Positions 24,489 to 33,348 of a stretch of DNA of 64,000 bases are shown piece by piece; position 1 is the first letter of the stretch; every line of letters starts with the position of its first letter. Location: positions 124,001 to 188,000 of the forward strand of contig SEFT01000003.1 in the NCBI GenBank assembly GCA_004144175.1, in the 5' to 3' direction. This DNA is from Sphingobacteriales bacterium (lineage in GTDB: Bacteria; Bacteroidota; Bacteroidia; Chitinophagales; Chitinophagaceae). Below the pieces are notes generated by a model. The model was not told the DNA's origin, did no database searches, and saw only the letters and a list, made by a program, of their open reading frames with translations. Position numbers and translations under genes: made by a program.

Positions 24489-26972
24489 TTAAAGGTCTAA
24501 GATATGCGCTCTTTTCTCTTTCTTGGTAAGGCGGTTCCACATGCTTACGAAGAAGCCAGCTACCATTACGATGATACCCAGCCATAGTACATTTATGAAC
24601 GGGAATACCAGCGCCTTCAGCACGATGTAGTCGTCTTTAGGGTCGGCTTGCTTTACCATGATCACCGCTGCATTCTCATCTGGAATGATCTTAGCAAGGC
24701 GGGTATATACCTGGTTTGTTTGCAATGAATCTTCTATAAAGTTTTCGAAGCCGTCGCGTATATAATACACGGGGTTTAGCTCTTTGGTTTTGCCCTGTAG
24801 GTCGTACACCCCAAGGCGGGCCGTTACGGCGATATCGCCATTAGCAGGCTTGTAGTTCGGGTTCTGCACTTCGGTATTGAAGCCGTGGAATACGATATAG
24901 CTGGACGACAGGTACACAGTATCGCCATTCTTTACCTTATGCTCTTTATAGCTGGTGGTATCGGTCTTCTTAGTCGGGTCCATTACCGATGTTACGTAGG
25001 TAAAGATGTCCTTATGCAGGTAGTGTTTTGATGCCGGGTTGGCGATCAGGCCTGTTTGCCCTTTGGGGTTTACGAATGCATCGGGATAAAGGGTAAATGT
25101 CTCTTTTACCTCTTTATTCTTTTCATCGTACCGCTCATAAAACACTTTATAGAACGTACGCGGGTCTTCGGTAGAGGTAGAGTCGCCCTTATAAGTAACC
25201 ATATAGTCGCCCATGGCTACCGGTGTATTGCGGAACAGCAGTATGTTTTCGCGGCTTTCTTTGGCATTTTCGGCATCGGTTTTTTTACCGAAGTTCATTA
25301 CCACGCCCAGCGTGTTGAAGGATATAACTTCCTTATTGAACGACGAAAGCAAGATACCCAGTAGTGACAGCCCGAAACCTAAGTGCGACAGCGCGGGGCC
25401 GCCTTTCTTCAGATTGGCCTTCTGCACGCTGATGATATAGTAGATAGATGCGACTACTGAAAATACCGATGCAAAAAGGAACAGGGCATATTGTGGTACA
25501 TCGATCTGCTGTACATATGCAACGGCCACTGTCACCGCCAATGCAATAGCACCGGTAATGAGTAGACGTTTCCATACCGTCTTGGTATCGCTGGTCTTGA
25601 AGCGGAGGTATAAAACCCCGGCCGACAGCAGCGCCAGGATGATGGCCACCCATACCTGTATATTATTATAGTGCAATACAGGGTCAACAGGTGGTGCAAT
25701 ATCTTTCCCGGTGATCCACTTAGCCAGCGGCGACCATACCGGTATAGAAGTACTGATAATGATCTGCACGGCAGACAGCAGTAGGATAAACGAACCTATG
25801 AACATCCAGAACTCTCGCGAGTCAACGTTCTCTTCGGTCTTCACCCTCGGCAGCGATCGCCATTTGCGTACGATCATGATGATGCTACCTAATAGCAATA
25901 CGCCCAGCACTACCAGCAGGTGCCAGTAGAGCGACTTGCCCTCACCCGTAAAGGCATGCACCGAGGTATCGCCCAGCACACCCGTACGTGTAAGGAAAGT
26001 AGAATACCACACGAGCAGGTAAGTAAGCGCCAGCAGAATGGTAGTGATAATAAAGGAACGCCCCGTAGACTTGTAAACAACCAATGTATGCAGCCCCGCT
26101 ATCAGCGTAAGCCAGGGTACCAGCGATGCATTCTCTACAGGGTCCCAGGCCCAATAGCCGCCAAACGTAAGCGACTCATAAGCCCATGCACCACCCATCA
26201 TAATACCCGTACCCAGTACAGCACCTGCGAATAAAGACCAGTTGATGGCAGGCTTCACCCAATCCTGGTATTCGCCCTTCCAAAGAGCGGCTATAGTGTA
26301 GGCAAATGGTATAAGAGTAGACGCAAAGCCGAGGAACAGTATCGGAGGGTGTATCACCATCCAGTAGTTTTGCAGGAGCGGGTTCAAGCCGTTACCGTCT
26401 TGTACAAAATCCAGGTAGTTGCCTTGTGCAAATATGGGAGCACCGGCCATTTGATGGCGCAACAGCATAAACGGCGTGCTACCTACTTTCATCTCGGGGC
26501 CAAAATAAAAACCCAGCAGCATGGTAGAAAGCGCCAGCTGCACTACTGCGATCACCGCCATCACACGGCTTTCGAGGATACCGGACGTGCGCATCACGAC
26601 CAGCCCAAGCATACAATGCCAGAAAGACCAGAGCATAAAGCTACCCTCCTGCCCTTCCCAAAAACAGGAAAGCAGGTATTGCATCGGCAACGTCTTCGAC
26701 GAGTGCTGCCAGGCGTAGTTGTACTCAAAAAGATGATTGGCTATAATATAATAAAGCGAGAAGAAGATGCCGAGCACCGCAGCCGAGTGGATGGCAAAGC
26801 CATTGCGGCCCATGAGCAGCCACGAGCGGCTGTTATTCAGGTCGGTCTTTTCGGTATAGGCCGACCGTGTATAACTCACCAAACTGAATAATGCGGCAAC
26901 AAAAGAGGTGATCGCAAAAAAATGACCCAGTTGCCCGGGTCTCAAATTTTCTCCAATGAACTGTGTATCCAA
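24489..26972 (-). CDS. ccmF: cytochrome c biogenesis protein CcmF-like (haem lyase)
   Basis: An 827-residue inner-membrane protein with about 15 hydrophobic segments. The tryptophan-rich WWD domain that holds haem is present around residue 280 (GGAWAYESLTFGGYWAWDP, then VENASLVPW). Conserved histidines flank it (HPPILFLGF and AGLHTLVVY). A large periplasmic part (residues ~590-790) follows, longer than in E. coli CcmF (about 650 residues). It joins haem from CcmE to CxxCH motifs of apocytochrome c. It follows ccmE by 28 bp. TAACTTTG at 27456-27463 on the minus strand is a good -7 element for the pair. CcmABCDGH are not in this window. Confidence 0.9.
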   Translation of the reverse strand: MDTQFIGENLRPGQLGHFFAITSFVAALFSLVSYTRSAYTEKTDLNNSRSWLLMGRNGFAIHSAAVLGIFFSLYYIIANHLFEYNYAWQHSSKTLPMQYLLSCFWEGQEGSFMLWSFWHCMLGLVVMRTSGILESRVMAVIAVVQLALSTMLLGFYFGPEMKVGSTPFMLLRHQMAGAPIFAQGNYLDFVQDGNGLNPLLQNYWMVIHPPILFLGFASTLIPFAYTIAALWKGEYQDWVKPAINWSLFAGAVLGTGIMMGGAWAYESLTFGGYWAWDPVENASLVPWLTLIAGLHTLVVYKSTGRSFIITTILLALTYLLVWYSTFLTRTGVLGDTSVHAFTGEGKSLYWHLLVVLGVLLLGSIIMIVRKWRSLPRVKTEENVDSREFWMFIGSFILLLSAVQIIISTSIPVWSPLAKWITGKDIAPPVDPVLHYNNIQVWVAIILALLSAGVLYLRFKTSDTKTVWKRLLITGAIALAVTVAVAYVQQIDVPQYALFLFASVFSVVASIYYIISVQKANLKKGGPALSHLGFGLSLLGILLSSFNKEVISFNTLGVVMNFGKKTDAENAKESRENILLFRNTPVAMGDYMVTYKGDSTSTEDPRTFYKVFYERYDEKNKEVKETFTLYPDAFVNPKGQTGLIANPASKHYLHKDIFTYVTSVMDPTKKTDTTSYKEHKVKNGDTVYLSSSYIVFHGFNTEVQNPNYKPANGDIAVTARLGVYDLQGKTKELNPVYYIRDGFENFIEDSLQTNQVYTRLAKIIPDENAAVIMVKQADPKDDYIVLKALVFPFINVLWLGIIVMVAGFFVSMWNRLTKKEKRAHILDL

Positions 26973-27000
26973 CGAATGTGTGATTAAAGATTAATAACTA

Positions 27001-27396
27001 TTAGCTCGCATTGCCAATCGCCACCTGGTCGTTCTTATATTTAGAAGGACACTTCATTTGTATCTTAGAGCAGCGGAATTCGTTTCCTTCCATCCTGCCG
27101 GTCATTACTACCTGTTCCGATTTTTCGATGTCTGTAGGTTTGGCACCGTTAAAGACAACCTTGTTTACCGTTCCTGCTTTGTCCTGCACGTAGAAGATAA
27201 AATGGTTCGGATCTTTTACCGGGTCGTATTCCATCGTCTTGCCCTGCGCCAGCACACCTATTACGTGGTATTGCTTACCTGGGTCTTTCGATGCCGAAGC
27301 AAAAGTTTCGTAGGTGCTGAAATCGCCAAACATGCTGACAATAATACAAACAGCAGCAGCTACTAACACTAAAAGAACAATATGGGTCTTTTTCAT
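27001..27396 (-). CDS. ccmE: cytochrome c maturation haem chaperone CcmE, CxxxY type
   Basis: A 131-residue protein with an N-terminal membrane anchor (THIVLLVLVAAAVCIIVSMF) and a periplasmic OB-fold with HVIGVLAQGK, then HFIFYVQD, VVFNGAKPTD, and EQVVMTGRMEGN. In E. coli the haem is bound through the histidine of an HxxxY motif; here the corresponding place reads MKCPSKY (about residue 115), so cysteine replaces histidine. This CxxxY form is known from archaea and sulphate reducers. It carries haem to the CcmF protein encoded next. Confidence 0.9.
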   Translation of the reverse strand: MKKTHIVLLVLVAAAVCIIVSMFGDFSTYETFASASKDPGKQYHVIGVLAQGKTMEYDPVKDPNHFIFYVQDKAGTVNKVVFNGAKPTDIEKSEQVVMTGRMEGNEFRCSKIQMKCPSKYKNDQVAIGNAS

Positions 27397-27627
27397 AACC
27401 TGTAAGCGGCGCCTAACTTACCGATTGTCAGCCAGATGCCATTTTTATTACAGCGCAAAGTTAAGACTAAATGAAGTACAGAACGGTGATAATCTTCAAA
27501 TTCCGCGATTTAGATTTTTGATAACATATTAACTGAATGACGATACAGCATTAACAGCTGCATCACAATAGGACGAAGTTTTATATTGATAGAAATTCTA
27601 CATTTGCCGCCTATTTGTAAAACTGCC

Positions 27628-28674
27628 ATGACTGATCTGTCAAAGTTTGACCCCAATTCGGTGGGATTAAAATCGAATAACATATTTGGCCTACCTTTTT
27701 CGGAAGAGGAGGCGGAGCTGGTGCTGTTGCCCGTACCCTGGGAGGTGACCATATCTTACCGTGACGGTACATCGCGCGGACCGGAAAAAATATTTGACGC
27801 AGCCATGCAGGTAGACCTCTATGACCCCGATGTAGTGGACGGCTGGAAAAAGGGCTTCCACATGCTGCCGATCGATAAGAACATCCGTAAGAAGAGCGAC
27901 TTCCTGCGCCAGTGCGCCCAGCTTATTATCTCTCACCTGGTAGAGGGCGGTGTGGTTTCGGATAACGAACACCTCAACGAAAAGCTGAAAGAGGTGAACG
28001 AAGGCGGGGCAATGCTGCACAGCTGGGTATACGAAATGACATCGAACCTGCTGCGCGAGGGCAAGAAGGTAGGCCTTGTAGGTGGCGACCATAGCACGCC
28101 GTTTGGCTTTATCAAGGCGCTTTCGGATGTACATCCCGAGTTTGGCGTACTGCAGATAGATGCCCATGCCGACCTGCGCGAAGCTTACGAAGGCTTTGTG
28201 CATTCTCATGCCTCTATCATGTACAACGTAATAAAAGAGATACCGCAGGTAAAGAAACTGGTACAGGTAGGTATACGCGACTATTGCGATGAGGAAATAC
28301 TGATGATACGCGAGAACCCCGACCGTATTGCTACATTCTTTGACAAAGACATAAAAGAACAGCAATTTGAAGGATCGACCTGGAAGCAGGTATGCGAGCA
28401 GATCGTAAGCGAACTGCCGCAAAAGGTCTATATCAGTTTTGACATCGACGGACTGGACCCTAAGCTTTGCCCTAATACAGGTACGCCTGTACCGGGTGGC
28501 TTTGAGCTGGAGCAGGTATTCTACCTCTTCAAAACACTACACAAAAGTGGTCGTGAGTTGATTGGCTTCGACCTGAACGAAGTATCGGCAGGTGAGCATG
28601 GCCTCGACAGCATCGACGGCATTGTAGGCGCCAGGGTGCTGTATAAGATGTGTAACTATATGGTGGCGAAGTAA
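27628..28674 (+). CDS. ureohydrolase (agmatinase/arginase/formimidoylglutamase family)
   Basis: A 348-residue enzyme with the start at 27628 (MTDLSKFDPNS); an in-frame ATG at 27586 lies upstream of a TACATTTG -7 element at 27599-27606, so it would not be transcribed. The dinuclear manganese motifs are complete: GGDHST (~150), QIDAHADLRE (~180) and SFDIDGLDP (~275). The family cleaves guanidino or formimino groups to release urea or formamide. Substrate cannot be fixed: the sequence resembles Bacteroidota members annotated as agmatinase or formimidoylglutamase. No histidine-degradation or arginine genes lie beside it. A terminator follows at 28696. Confidence 0.88.
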   Translation: MTDLSKFDPNSVGLKSNNIFGLPFSEEEAELVLLPVPWEVTISYRDGTSRGPEKIFDAAMQVDLYDPDVVDGWKKGFHMLPIDKNIRKKSDFLRQCAQLIISHLVEGGVVSDNEHLNEKLKEVNEGGAMLHSWVYEMTSNLLREGKKVGLVGGDHSTPFGFIKALSDVHPEFGVLQIDAHADLREAYEGFVHSHASIMYNVIKEIPQVKKLVQVGIRDYCDEEILMIRENPDRIATFFDKDIKEQQFEGSTWKQVCEQIVSELPQKVYISFDIDGLDPKLCPNTGTPVPGGFELEQVFYLFKTLHKSGRELIGFDLNEVSAGEHGLDSIDGIVGARVLYKMCNYMVAK

Positions 28675-28695
28675 GTCTTCTATGAATATTTTGGT

Positions 28696-28720
28696 AAGCC
28701 GGTGGTACAACCATCGGCTT
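28696..28720 (+). terminator. terminator after the ureohydrolase gene
   Basis: An 11-bp stem (one G-U pair) with an ACA loop followed by TTCTATTTT on the + strand, 21 bp after the stop codon. Confidence 0.8.
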
Positions 28721-28783
28721 TTCTATTTTATTAAGTTTCACACTGCCACGTATAACGTTTTAAAAAACAATTATTTTAGCTCC

Positions 28784-30145
28784 ATGGAAACAGTACTGAA
28801 CGGGCAGGGGCAAACGGCACCAACAAAGACGTTCTCTAAAAAAGTGCAGAATGCCTGGGCCATGTACGACTGGGCCAATTCGGCATATAACCTGGTCATC
28901 ACCTCTACTATATTCCCGGCTTACTACGCCGCTATTACCGTAACCAATGGCAGCGACCAGGTACAGTTTATGGGGCGTACTTTTAAGAACAGCGCCATGT
29001 TCGATTATGCGATTGCTACTGCTTACCTCATCATTGCTTTTCTCTCCCCTATTCTATCCTCCATTGCTGACTATAAGGGCAATAAGAAGCGGTTCATGCA
29101 GTTGTTCTGCTACATAGGCGCGGTATCGTGCTGTATGCTCTACTCCTTCAAGGCCGATACGCTGGAACTGGGCATCATCTGCTCTACACTGGCAGCACTT
29201 GGCTACTGCGGCAGCCTGGTATTTTATAATGCTTACCTGCCCGAGATAGCGCCTGAAGAGCAAAGGGATAAGCTAAGCGCGAAGGGATTTGCATATGGTT
29301 ATATCGGTAGTGTACTGCTACAGATCGTATGTTTCGTATTTGTACTAGCACCTGGTCTGTTTGGCATTACCGATAGCTCCTTTCCTCCGCGCCTGTCCTT
29401 CCTGCTGGTAGGTATTTGGTGGCTGCTGTTTGCGCAGATACCTTTCCGCAGGCTGCCCAATGGCACACCACTGGCGCAACACCCAGAGCATGGCTTACTT
29501 ACCAATGGATTCCATGAGCTAAAGAAGGTATGGCAGCAGATAAAACAAATGGCGGTGTTGCGCCTATACCTGCTGGCGTTCTTCTTCTACAGCATGGGCG
29601 TGCAAACGGTGATGCTGGCAGCTACCTTGTTTGGCAGTAAGGAGATAAAAAAAGGCGATGGTAGCCCGCTGGGTATGCAGGAGCTTATTACCGCTATTCT
29701 CATTATACAGTTGGTAGCCATATTGGGTGCTAATGTCATCGCAAGGCTGGCGGTAAAGTATGGCAACCTGAAAGTATTACTGGGTGTTGTTATCGTATGG
29801 ATCGGCATTTGCGTAGCGGCTTATTACACCACGCTCGATACGGAGTTTTATATACTGGCAACGGTGGTGGGCCTGGTAATGGGCGGCATACAATCGCTCA
29901 GCCGCTCTACATACGCCAAGCTGATGCCCGAGACAAAGGATACCACCTCGTTCTTCAGCTTTTACGATGTAACAGAAAAACTCGCCATCGTACTGGGCAT
30001 GTTCACATTCGGTTATATCGATGAGATAATGGACATGCGTACCGCCATCTTTTCGCTGCTTACATTCTTTGTGATAGGGGCAGGCATTTTGTATCTTGCC
30101 TATGCAAAAGCGAAAAAAGAACGCACTAATTCAACTGTTATTTAG
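28784..30145 (+). CDS. UMF1/Atg22-like major facilitator superfamily transporter
   Basis: A 453-residue inner-membrane protein with about 12 hydrophobic segments. The start at 28784 (METVLNGQGQT) is preferred, since the 34 codons before it cross the preceding terminator region. The N-terminal AWAMYDWANSAYN is the hallmark of the UMF1 family related to yeast Atg22, thought to move amino acids or similar small molecules. Later motifs are FLSPILSSIADYKGNKKR and GGIQSLSRSTYAKLMP. It starts 63 bp after the terminator of the ureohydrolase gene and is followed by the hydrolase gene after only 2 bp, so the two may be one operon. Confidence 0.9.
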   Translation: METVLNGQGQTAPTKTFSKKVQNAWAMYDWANSAYNLVITSTIFPAYYAAITVTNGSDQVQFMGRTFKNSAMFDYAIATAYLIIAFLSPILSSIADYKGNKKRFMQLFCYIGAVSCCMLYSFKADTLELGIICSTLAALGYCGSLVFYNAYLPEIAPEEQRDKLSAKGFAYGYIGSVLLQIVCFVFVLAPGLFGITDSSFPPRLSFLLVGIWWLLFAQIPFRRLPNGTPLAQHPEHGLLTNGFHELKKVWQQIKQMAVLRLYLLAFFFYSMGVQTVMLAATLFGSKEIKKGDGSPLGMQELITAILIIQLVAILGANVIARLAVKYGNLKVLLGVVIVWIGICVAAYYTTLDTEFYILATVVGLVMGGIQSLSRSTYAKLMPETKDTTSFFSFYDVTEKLAIVLGMFTFGYIDEIMDMRTAIFSLLTFFVIGAGILYLAYAKAKKERTNSTVI

Positions 30146-30147
30146 CT

Positions 30148-31011
30148 ATGAGATTATATACCATCAATGCAGGCCATTTCAAACTGGATGGCGGTGCTAT
30201 GCACGGCGTTGTACCCAAGAGCATGTGGAACAAAGCCAACCCTGCTGACGAAAACAACATGTGCAGCTGGGCTATGCGCTGCCTGCTGGTAGAGCATGGC
30301 AACTATAAGATACTTATAGACAATGGCATGGGCACTAAGCAGGATGATAAGTTCTTTGGCTACTACCACCCGCATGGTGATGATACGGTAGAGAAGTCGC
30401 TTGCTGCTCATGGTTTTACTACCGATGATATAACAGATGTATTCCTCACGCACCTGCATTTCGACCATTGCGGCGGCTCCATCAAGCGCGAAGGCGATAA
30501 GCTGGTACCGGCATTTGCCAAGGCACAGTACTGGACCACCGAGAAGCACTGGCAATCGGCCATGAACCCGAATGAGCGCGAGAAGGCATCGTTCCTGAAA
30601 GAGAACATAGAGCCTATGCAGGAGAGCGGCCAGCTGCGCTTTATAGATGTAGCGGATGGCGAAAAATGGCTGCCTGATTTCAGGGTGCGTTATGTAAATG
30701 GCCATACCGACTCGATGATGCTGCCGCAGATAACATTCAACGGTACAACGATACTTTTTTGTGCCGACCTGGTGCCGAGTGTGGCACATATATCTATGCC
30801 CTGGGTAATGGCCTACGATATGCGCCCGCTCGATACGCTGAAAGAAAAAGCACAGATACTAACCCAAGCGGCGGAAGAGAACTGGGTACTGTTCTTTGAG
30901 CACGACCCAAAGGTGGAATGTTGCACGCTGCAAAAAACCGACAGGGGCATTCGAATGAAGGAAACCTTCCCGTTGAGCGAATTGGAAGCGCGGTACCCTG
31001 TAAAAGAATAA
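30148..31011 (+). CDS. metallo-beta-lactamase fold hydrolase
   Basis: A 287-residue cytoplasmic protein without signal peptide. The metal site is clear: THLHFDHCGG (HxHxDH, about residue 103), a further histidine in NGHTDSM, the bridging aspartate in FCADLVPS and a terminal histidine in FEHDPKVE. The general fold hydrolyses lactones, thioesters, phosphodiesters or beta-lactams; this sequence is nearest to quorum-lactonase/glyoxalase-like members but has no feature to fix the substrate. It begins 2 bp after the UMF1 transporter gene, which suggests a shared pathway such as uptake and hydrolysis of a small molecule. Confidence 0.85.
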   Translation: MRLYTINAGHFKLDGGAMHGVVPKSMWNKANPADENNMCSWAMRCLLVEHGNYKILIDNGMGTKQDDKFFGYYHPHGDDTVEKSLAAHGFTTDDITDVFLTHLHFDHCGGSIKREGDKLVPAFAKAQYWTTEKHWQSAMNPNEREKASFLKENIEPMQESGQLRFIDVADGEKWLPDFRVRYVNGHTDSMMLPQITFNGTTILFCADLVPSVAHISMPWVMAYDMRPLDTLKEKAQILTQAAEENWVLFFEHDPKVECCTLQKTDRGIRMKETFPLSELEARYPVKE

Positions 31012-31035
31012 CCTGACTACTACCGAATATTTTCC

Positions 31036-31059
31036 AAAGCCCTGATTTGTCAGGGCTTT
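31036..31059 (+). terminator. terminator after the hydrolase gene
   Basis: A perfect 10-bp stem (AAAGCCCTGA against TCAGGGCTTT) with a four-base loop, 24 bp after the stop codon. The T run after it is short, so strength is uncertain. Confidence 0.65.
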
Positions 31060-31093
31060 GTCATTACATGACAATCCCATGACATTGCGAGCC

Positions 31094-31122
31094 TTTTAAT
31101 ACAACCACAGCGCGTAGCTTTG
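31094..31122 (+). promoter_or_regulatory. Bacteroidota-type promoter of the TolB-like gene
   Basis: TTTT (31094-31097) is followed after 17 bp by TAGCTTTG (31115-31122), a full match at -7 and one mismatch at -33, 20 bp ahead of the start at 31143. Confidence 0.5.
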
Positions 31123-31142
31123 CAACCAATTTTGCAAGAACG

Positions 31143-32234
31143 ATGAGATTTTATCCTATAGTTTTTTCTTTAACTGCTTTAGTATCAGGCTTTACGGCAA
31201 ATGCCCAACACGCACCTGCTAAAGAAAGTACAGGCCAGCTGCAATACGCAGATGAGCATCATTTTAAGAATATCAAACAACTCACTTTTGGTGGCGATAA
31301 CGCGGAAGCGTATTTCAGCTTCGATGGAAAGGCGATCGTGTTCCAGCGCACCAATGCAAGTGAAGGGCTGAAATGCGACCAGATATTTTATGGTAAGCTA
31401 CCGAAAGCAGCCAGCGATAAATTCGAGTACAAACTGGTAAGTACCGGCAAGGGACGCACTACCTGCGCCTATATGATGCCGGGCGATAAACAACTGGTAT
31501 ATGCATCGACACACCTGGGTGCCGATACATGCCCCCCTGTACCCGACCGCAAGAAGCTAAAGAAATATGTATGGCCTATCTACGATAGCTACGACATATT
31601 TGTGAGCGACCTGAAAGGCAAGGTAAAGAAACAGCTGACTACTGAAGCAGGTTATGATGCAGAAGCTACGATATCGCCCAAAGGCGACAAGATTGTCTTT
31701 ACCTCTACCCGCAATGGCGACCTTGACCTGTATGTAATGGATATGGACGGCAAGAACGTAAAGCAGATCACTACTGACCTGGGCTATGATGGCGGTGCAT
31801 GGTTCTCGCCTGATGGCAGTAAGATCGTGTGGCGTGCTTCACGCCCCAAAACAGCAGAAGAGATAAAAGAGTATAAAGACCTGCTGCGCGAAGGAATGGT
31901 AATGCCTACCAATATGGAAGTATTTGTAGCCAACGCCGATGGCAGCGACGTGAAACAAATAACAAGCCTGGGCAAGGCCAACTGGGCGCCCAACTTTATG
32001 CCCGATGGCAAGCGCATCATCTTTGCATCCAACCACGAGTATGAAAAAGGCTTTCCATTCAATATGTACATCATAAACATGGACGGTACAGGACTAAAGA
32101 AGATATCGCACGACGGCGGCTTTGATGCCTTCCCGATGTTCTCGCCCGATGGCAAGAAACTCATCTTCAGCTCTAACCGCAACAACGGTGGTACACACGA
32201 TACCAACCTGTTTATTTGCGACTGGGTGGAGTAA
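31143..32234 (+). CDS. exported TolB-like beta-propeller (PD40 repeats)
   Basis: A 363-residue protein with a signal peptide (MRFYPIVFSLTALVSGFTANAQ). The mature part is a beta propeller built from PD40/WD40-like repeats, each with the pattern (F/I)SPDGKK(I/L)(I/V)F(S/T)S(N/T)R: at TISPKGDKIVFTSTR, WFSPDGSKIVWR, FMPDGKRIIFAS and MFSPDGKKLIFSSNR. Such propellers bind proteins or sugars in the periplasm. No catalytic domain is attached, and TolA, Pal or peptidoglycan-binding domains are not encoded nearby, so it may be a scaffold rather than true TolB. It ends just before a 46-bp perfect palindrome. Confidence 0.88.
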   Translation: MRFYPIVFSLTALVSGFTANAQHAPAKESTGQLQYADEHHFKNIKQLTFGGDNAEAYFSFDGKAIVFQRTNASEGLKCDQIFYGKLPKAASDKFEYKLVSTGKGRTTCAYMMPGDKQLVYASTHLGADTCPPVPDRKKLKKYVWPIYDSYDIFVSDLKGKVKKQLTTEAGYDAEATISPKGDKIVFTSTRNGDLDLYVMDMDGKNVKQITTDLGYDGGAWFSPDGSKIVWRASRPKTAEEIKEYKDLLREGMVMPTNMEVFVANADGSDVKQITSLGKANWAPNFMPDGKRIIFASNHEYEKGFPFNMYIINMDGTGLKKISHDGGFDAFPMFSPDGKKLIFSSNRNNGGTHDTNLFICDWVE

Positions 32235-32246
32235 CTGTATCGATTA

Positions 32247-32292
32247 TACAAATAATAATGGCCTTGAGATCTCAAGGCCATTATTATTTGTA
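32247..32292. terminator. 46-bp perfect palindrome (two-way terminator)
   Basis: The two 23-bp arms are exact inverted copies centred between 32269 and 32270 (GAGATCTC). It separates the convergent TolB-like and nucleotidyltransferase genes, and its right part covers the stop codon and last two codons of the latter. Both ends carry A/T-rich arms that pair as well, so it should stop transcription in both directions. Confidence 0.85.
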
Positions 32293-33348
32293 AAGGTTTT
32301 CTCTTATCGTTATCAGCAAGTCATTAGCAAGCTTTTCATCGGGTGCATCAGGCAGGTTGGAAACAGCATACAGTTCGCTGATCCTTTCAATTTTCTCATT
32401 CGCCATCGCTAGTAAGTCATCATAATCAAACTCCCCGTTCTTTATCTTGAAGAGAAACTCCCTATCCCTGCGTCGCACATTTATTTTCTGCTCCACTGCT
32501 ATTTCTTCAGCCATGTTCAATAGTCGGAAGGTGTGCATCATGTTTTTAGCATCGTAGTTCTTGCCATGCGTCATCGTATTCTGATACCGGCTATCATTGC
32601 GTTTTTCTACCCATTCCCAGTATTCTTTATAGTCTTTGCAATAAGCAGAGTAACCATCCTTATTGAAACTCATAATACAAAGCGGCTCCAATTTCTCAGG
32701 CACACTACTCAGCCTTACGTCGTTTGCTTCAGCGCCACTACAGATGCCGGAAAGATAACCGTCACGAAGCTGGGTATTATGAAACAGGGCATACATATCT
32801 TTGGCGTGCGATAGTTTTATCAGTCCACAGTCCTCCTGCGTATACCCTTCCTTCACCAGCCAAATATTTAATGGAATCGTTTTACTGCCCTCTACTGCAT
32901 AGCAAAAGTCCAATACTGTTTTCCGCTCCACTTCTATGGGATTGAATATCTTTTTATTCAGGCCTTTTGCTTTCTTTATCTGCGACTGTGCATACCCCGC
33001 AAATGTCTGTTCGCAAAGCCTGGATAAAAATAGTTCGGGCTTGAAATGCCCCATCAGTTCGTGCCGGTATAAGATGCAGTCATCCGGTACGCTCAAAAGC
33101 TCGAGGATATTCGGATTGTTTTTGGCAAGCAGTTCTACAAACCGGCCAACCTCATAGTACACAATATCATTTGTACCATTTGCCAGCTGGTCCCTATAAT
33201 TCAATCCATAAAAGTCTGGCTTTGGCATGAAGAAAACGCCTTTAATATCCGTGTCGGAAGCAGGCGTATTAAGGCCATATGCCCTGCTGCCGCTGATAGA
33301 TTTCAGCAACAGGTTGTCGGTTTGATTATCCCATTGCGCAATGTTCAT
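32284..33348 (-). CDS. RlaP-like nucleotidyltransferase, gene 2 of a pair
   Basis: A 354-residue cytoplasmic protein. Residues 10-80 hold a DNA polymerase beta-type nucleotidyltransferase core: LLLKSISGSRAYGLNTP then SDTDIKGVFF (GS and DxD metal site), matching the PF10127 (RlaP-like) family. The rest is helical with conserved ILELLSVPDDCIL and NPIEVERKTV motifs. The first residues overlap the last codons of the gene before it by 4 bp, so they are translationally coupled. The upstream gene encodes a relative of the same family, and the two probably work together. RlaP family members are tied to RNA repair, but no RNA ligase or phosphatase is encoded here. Confidence 0.8.
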   Translation of the reverse strand: MNIAQWDNQTDNLLLKSISGSRAYGLNTPASDTDIKGVFFMPKPDFYGLNYRDQLANGTNDIVYYEVGRFVELLAKNNPNILELLSVPDDCILYRHELMGHFKPELFLSRLCEQTFAGYAQSQIKKAKGLNKKIFNPIEVERKTVLDFCYAVEGSKTIPLNIWLVKEGYTQEDCGLIKLSHAKDMYALFHNTQLRDGYLSGICSGAEANDVRLSSVPEKLEPLCIMSFNKDGYSAYCKDYKEYWEWVEKRNDSRYQNTMTHGKNYDAKNMMHTFRLLNMAEEIAVEQKINVRRRDREFLFKIKNGEFDYDDLLAMANEKIERISELYAVSNLPDAPDEKLANDLLITIRENLYK

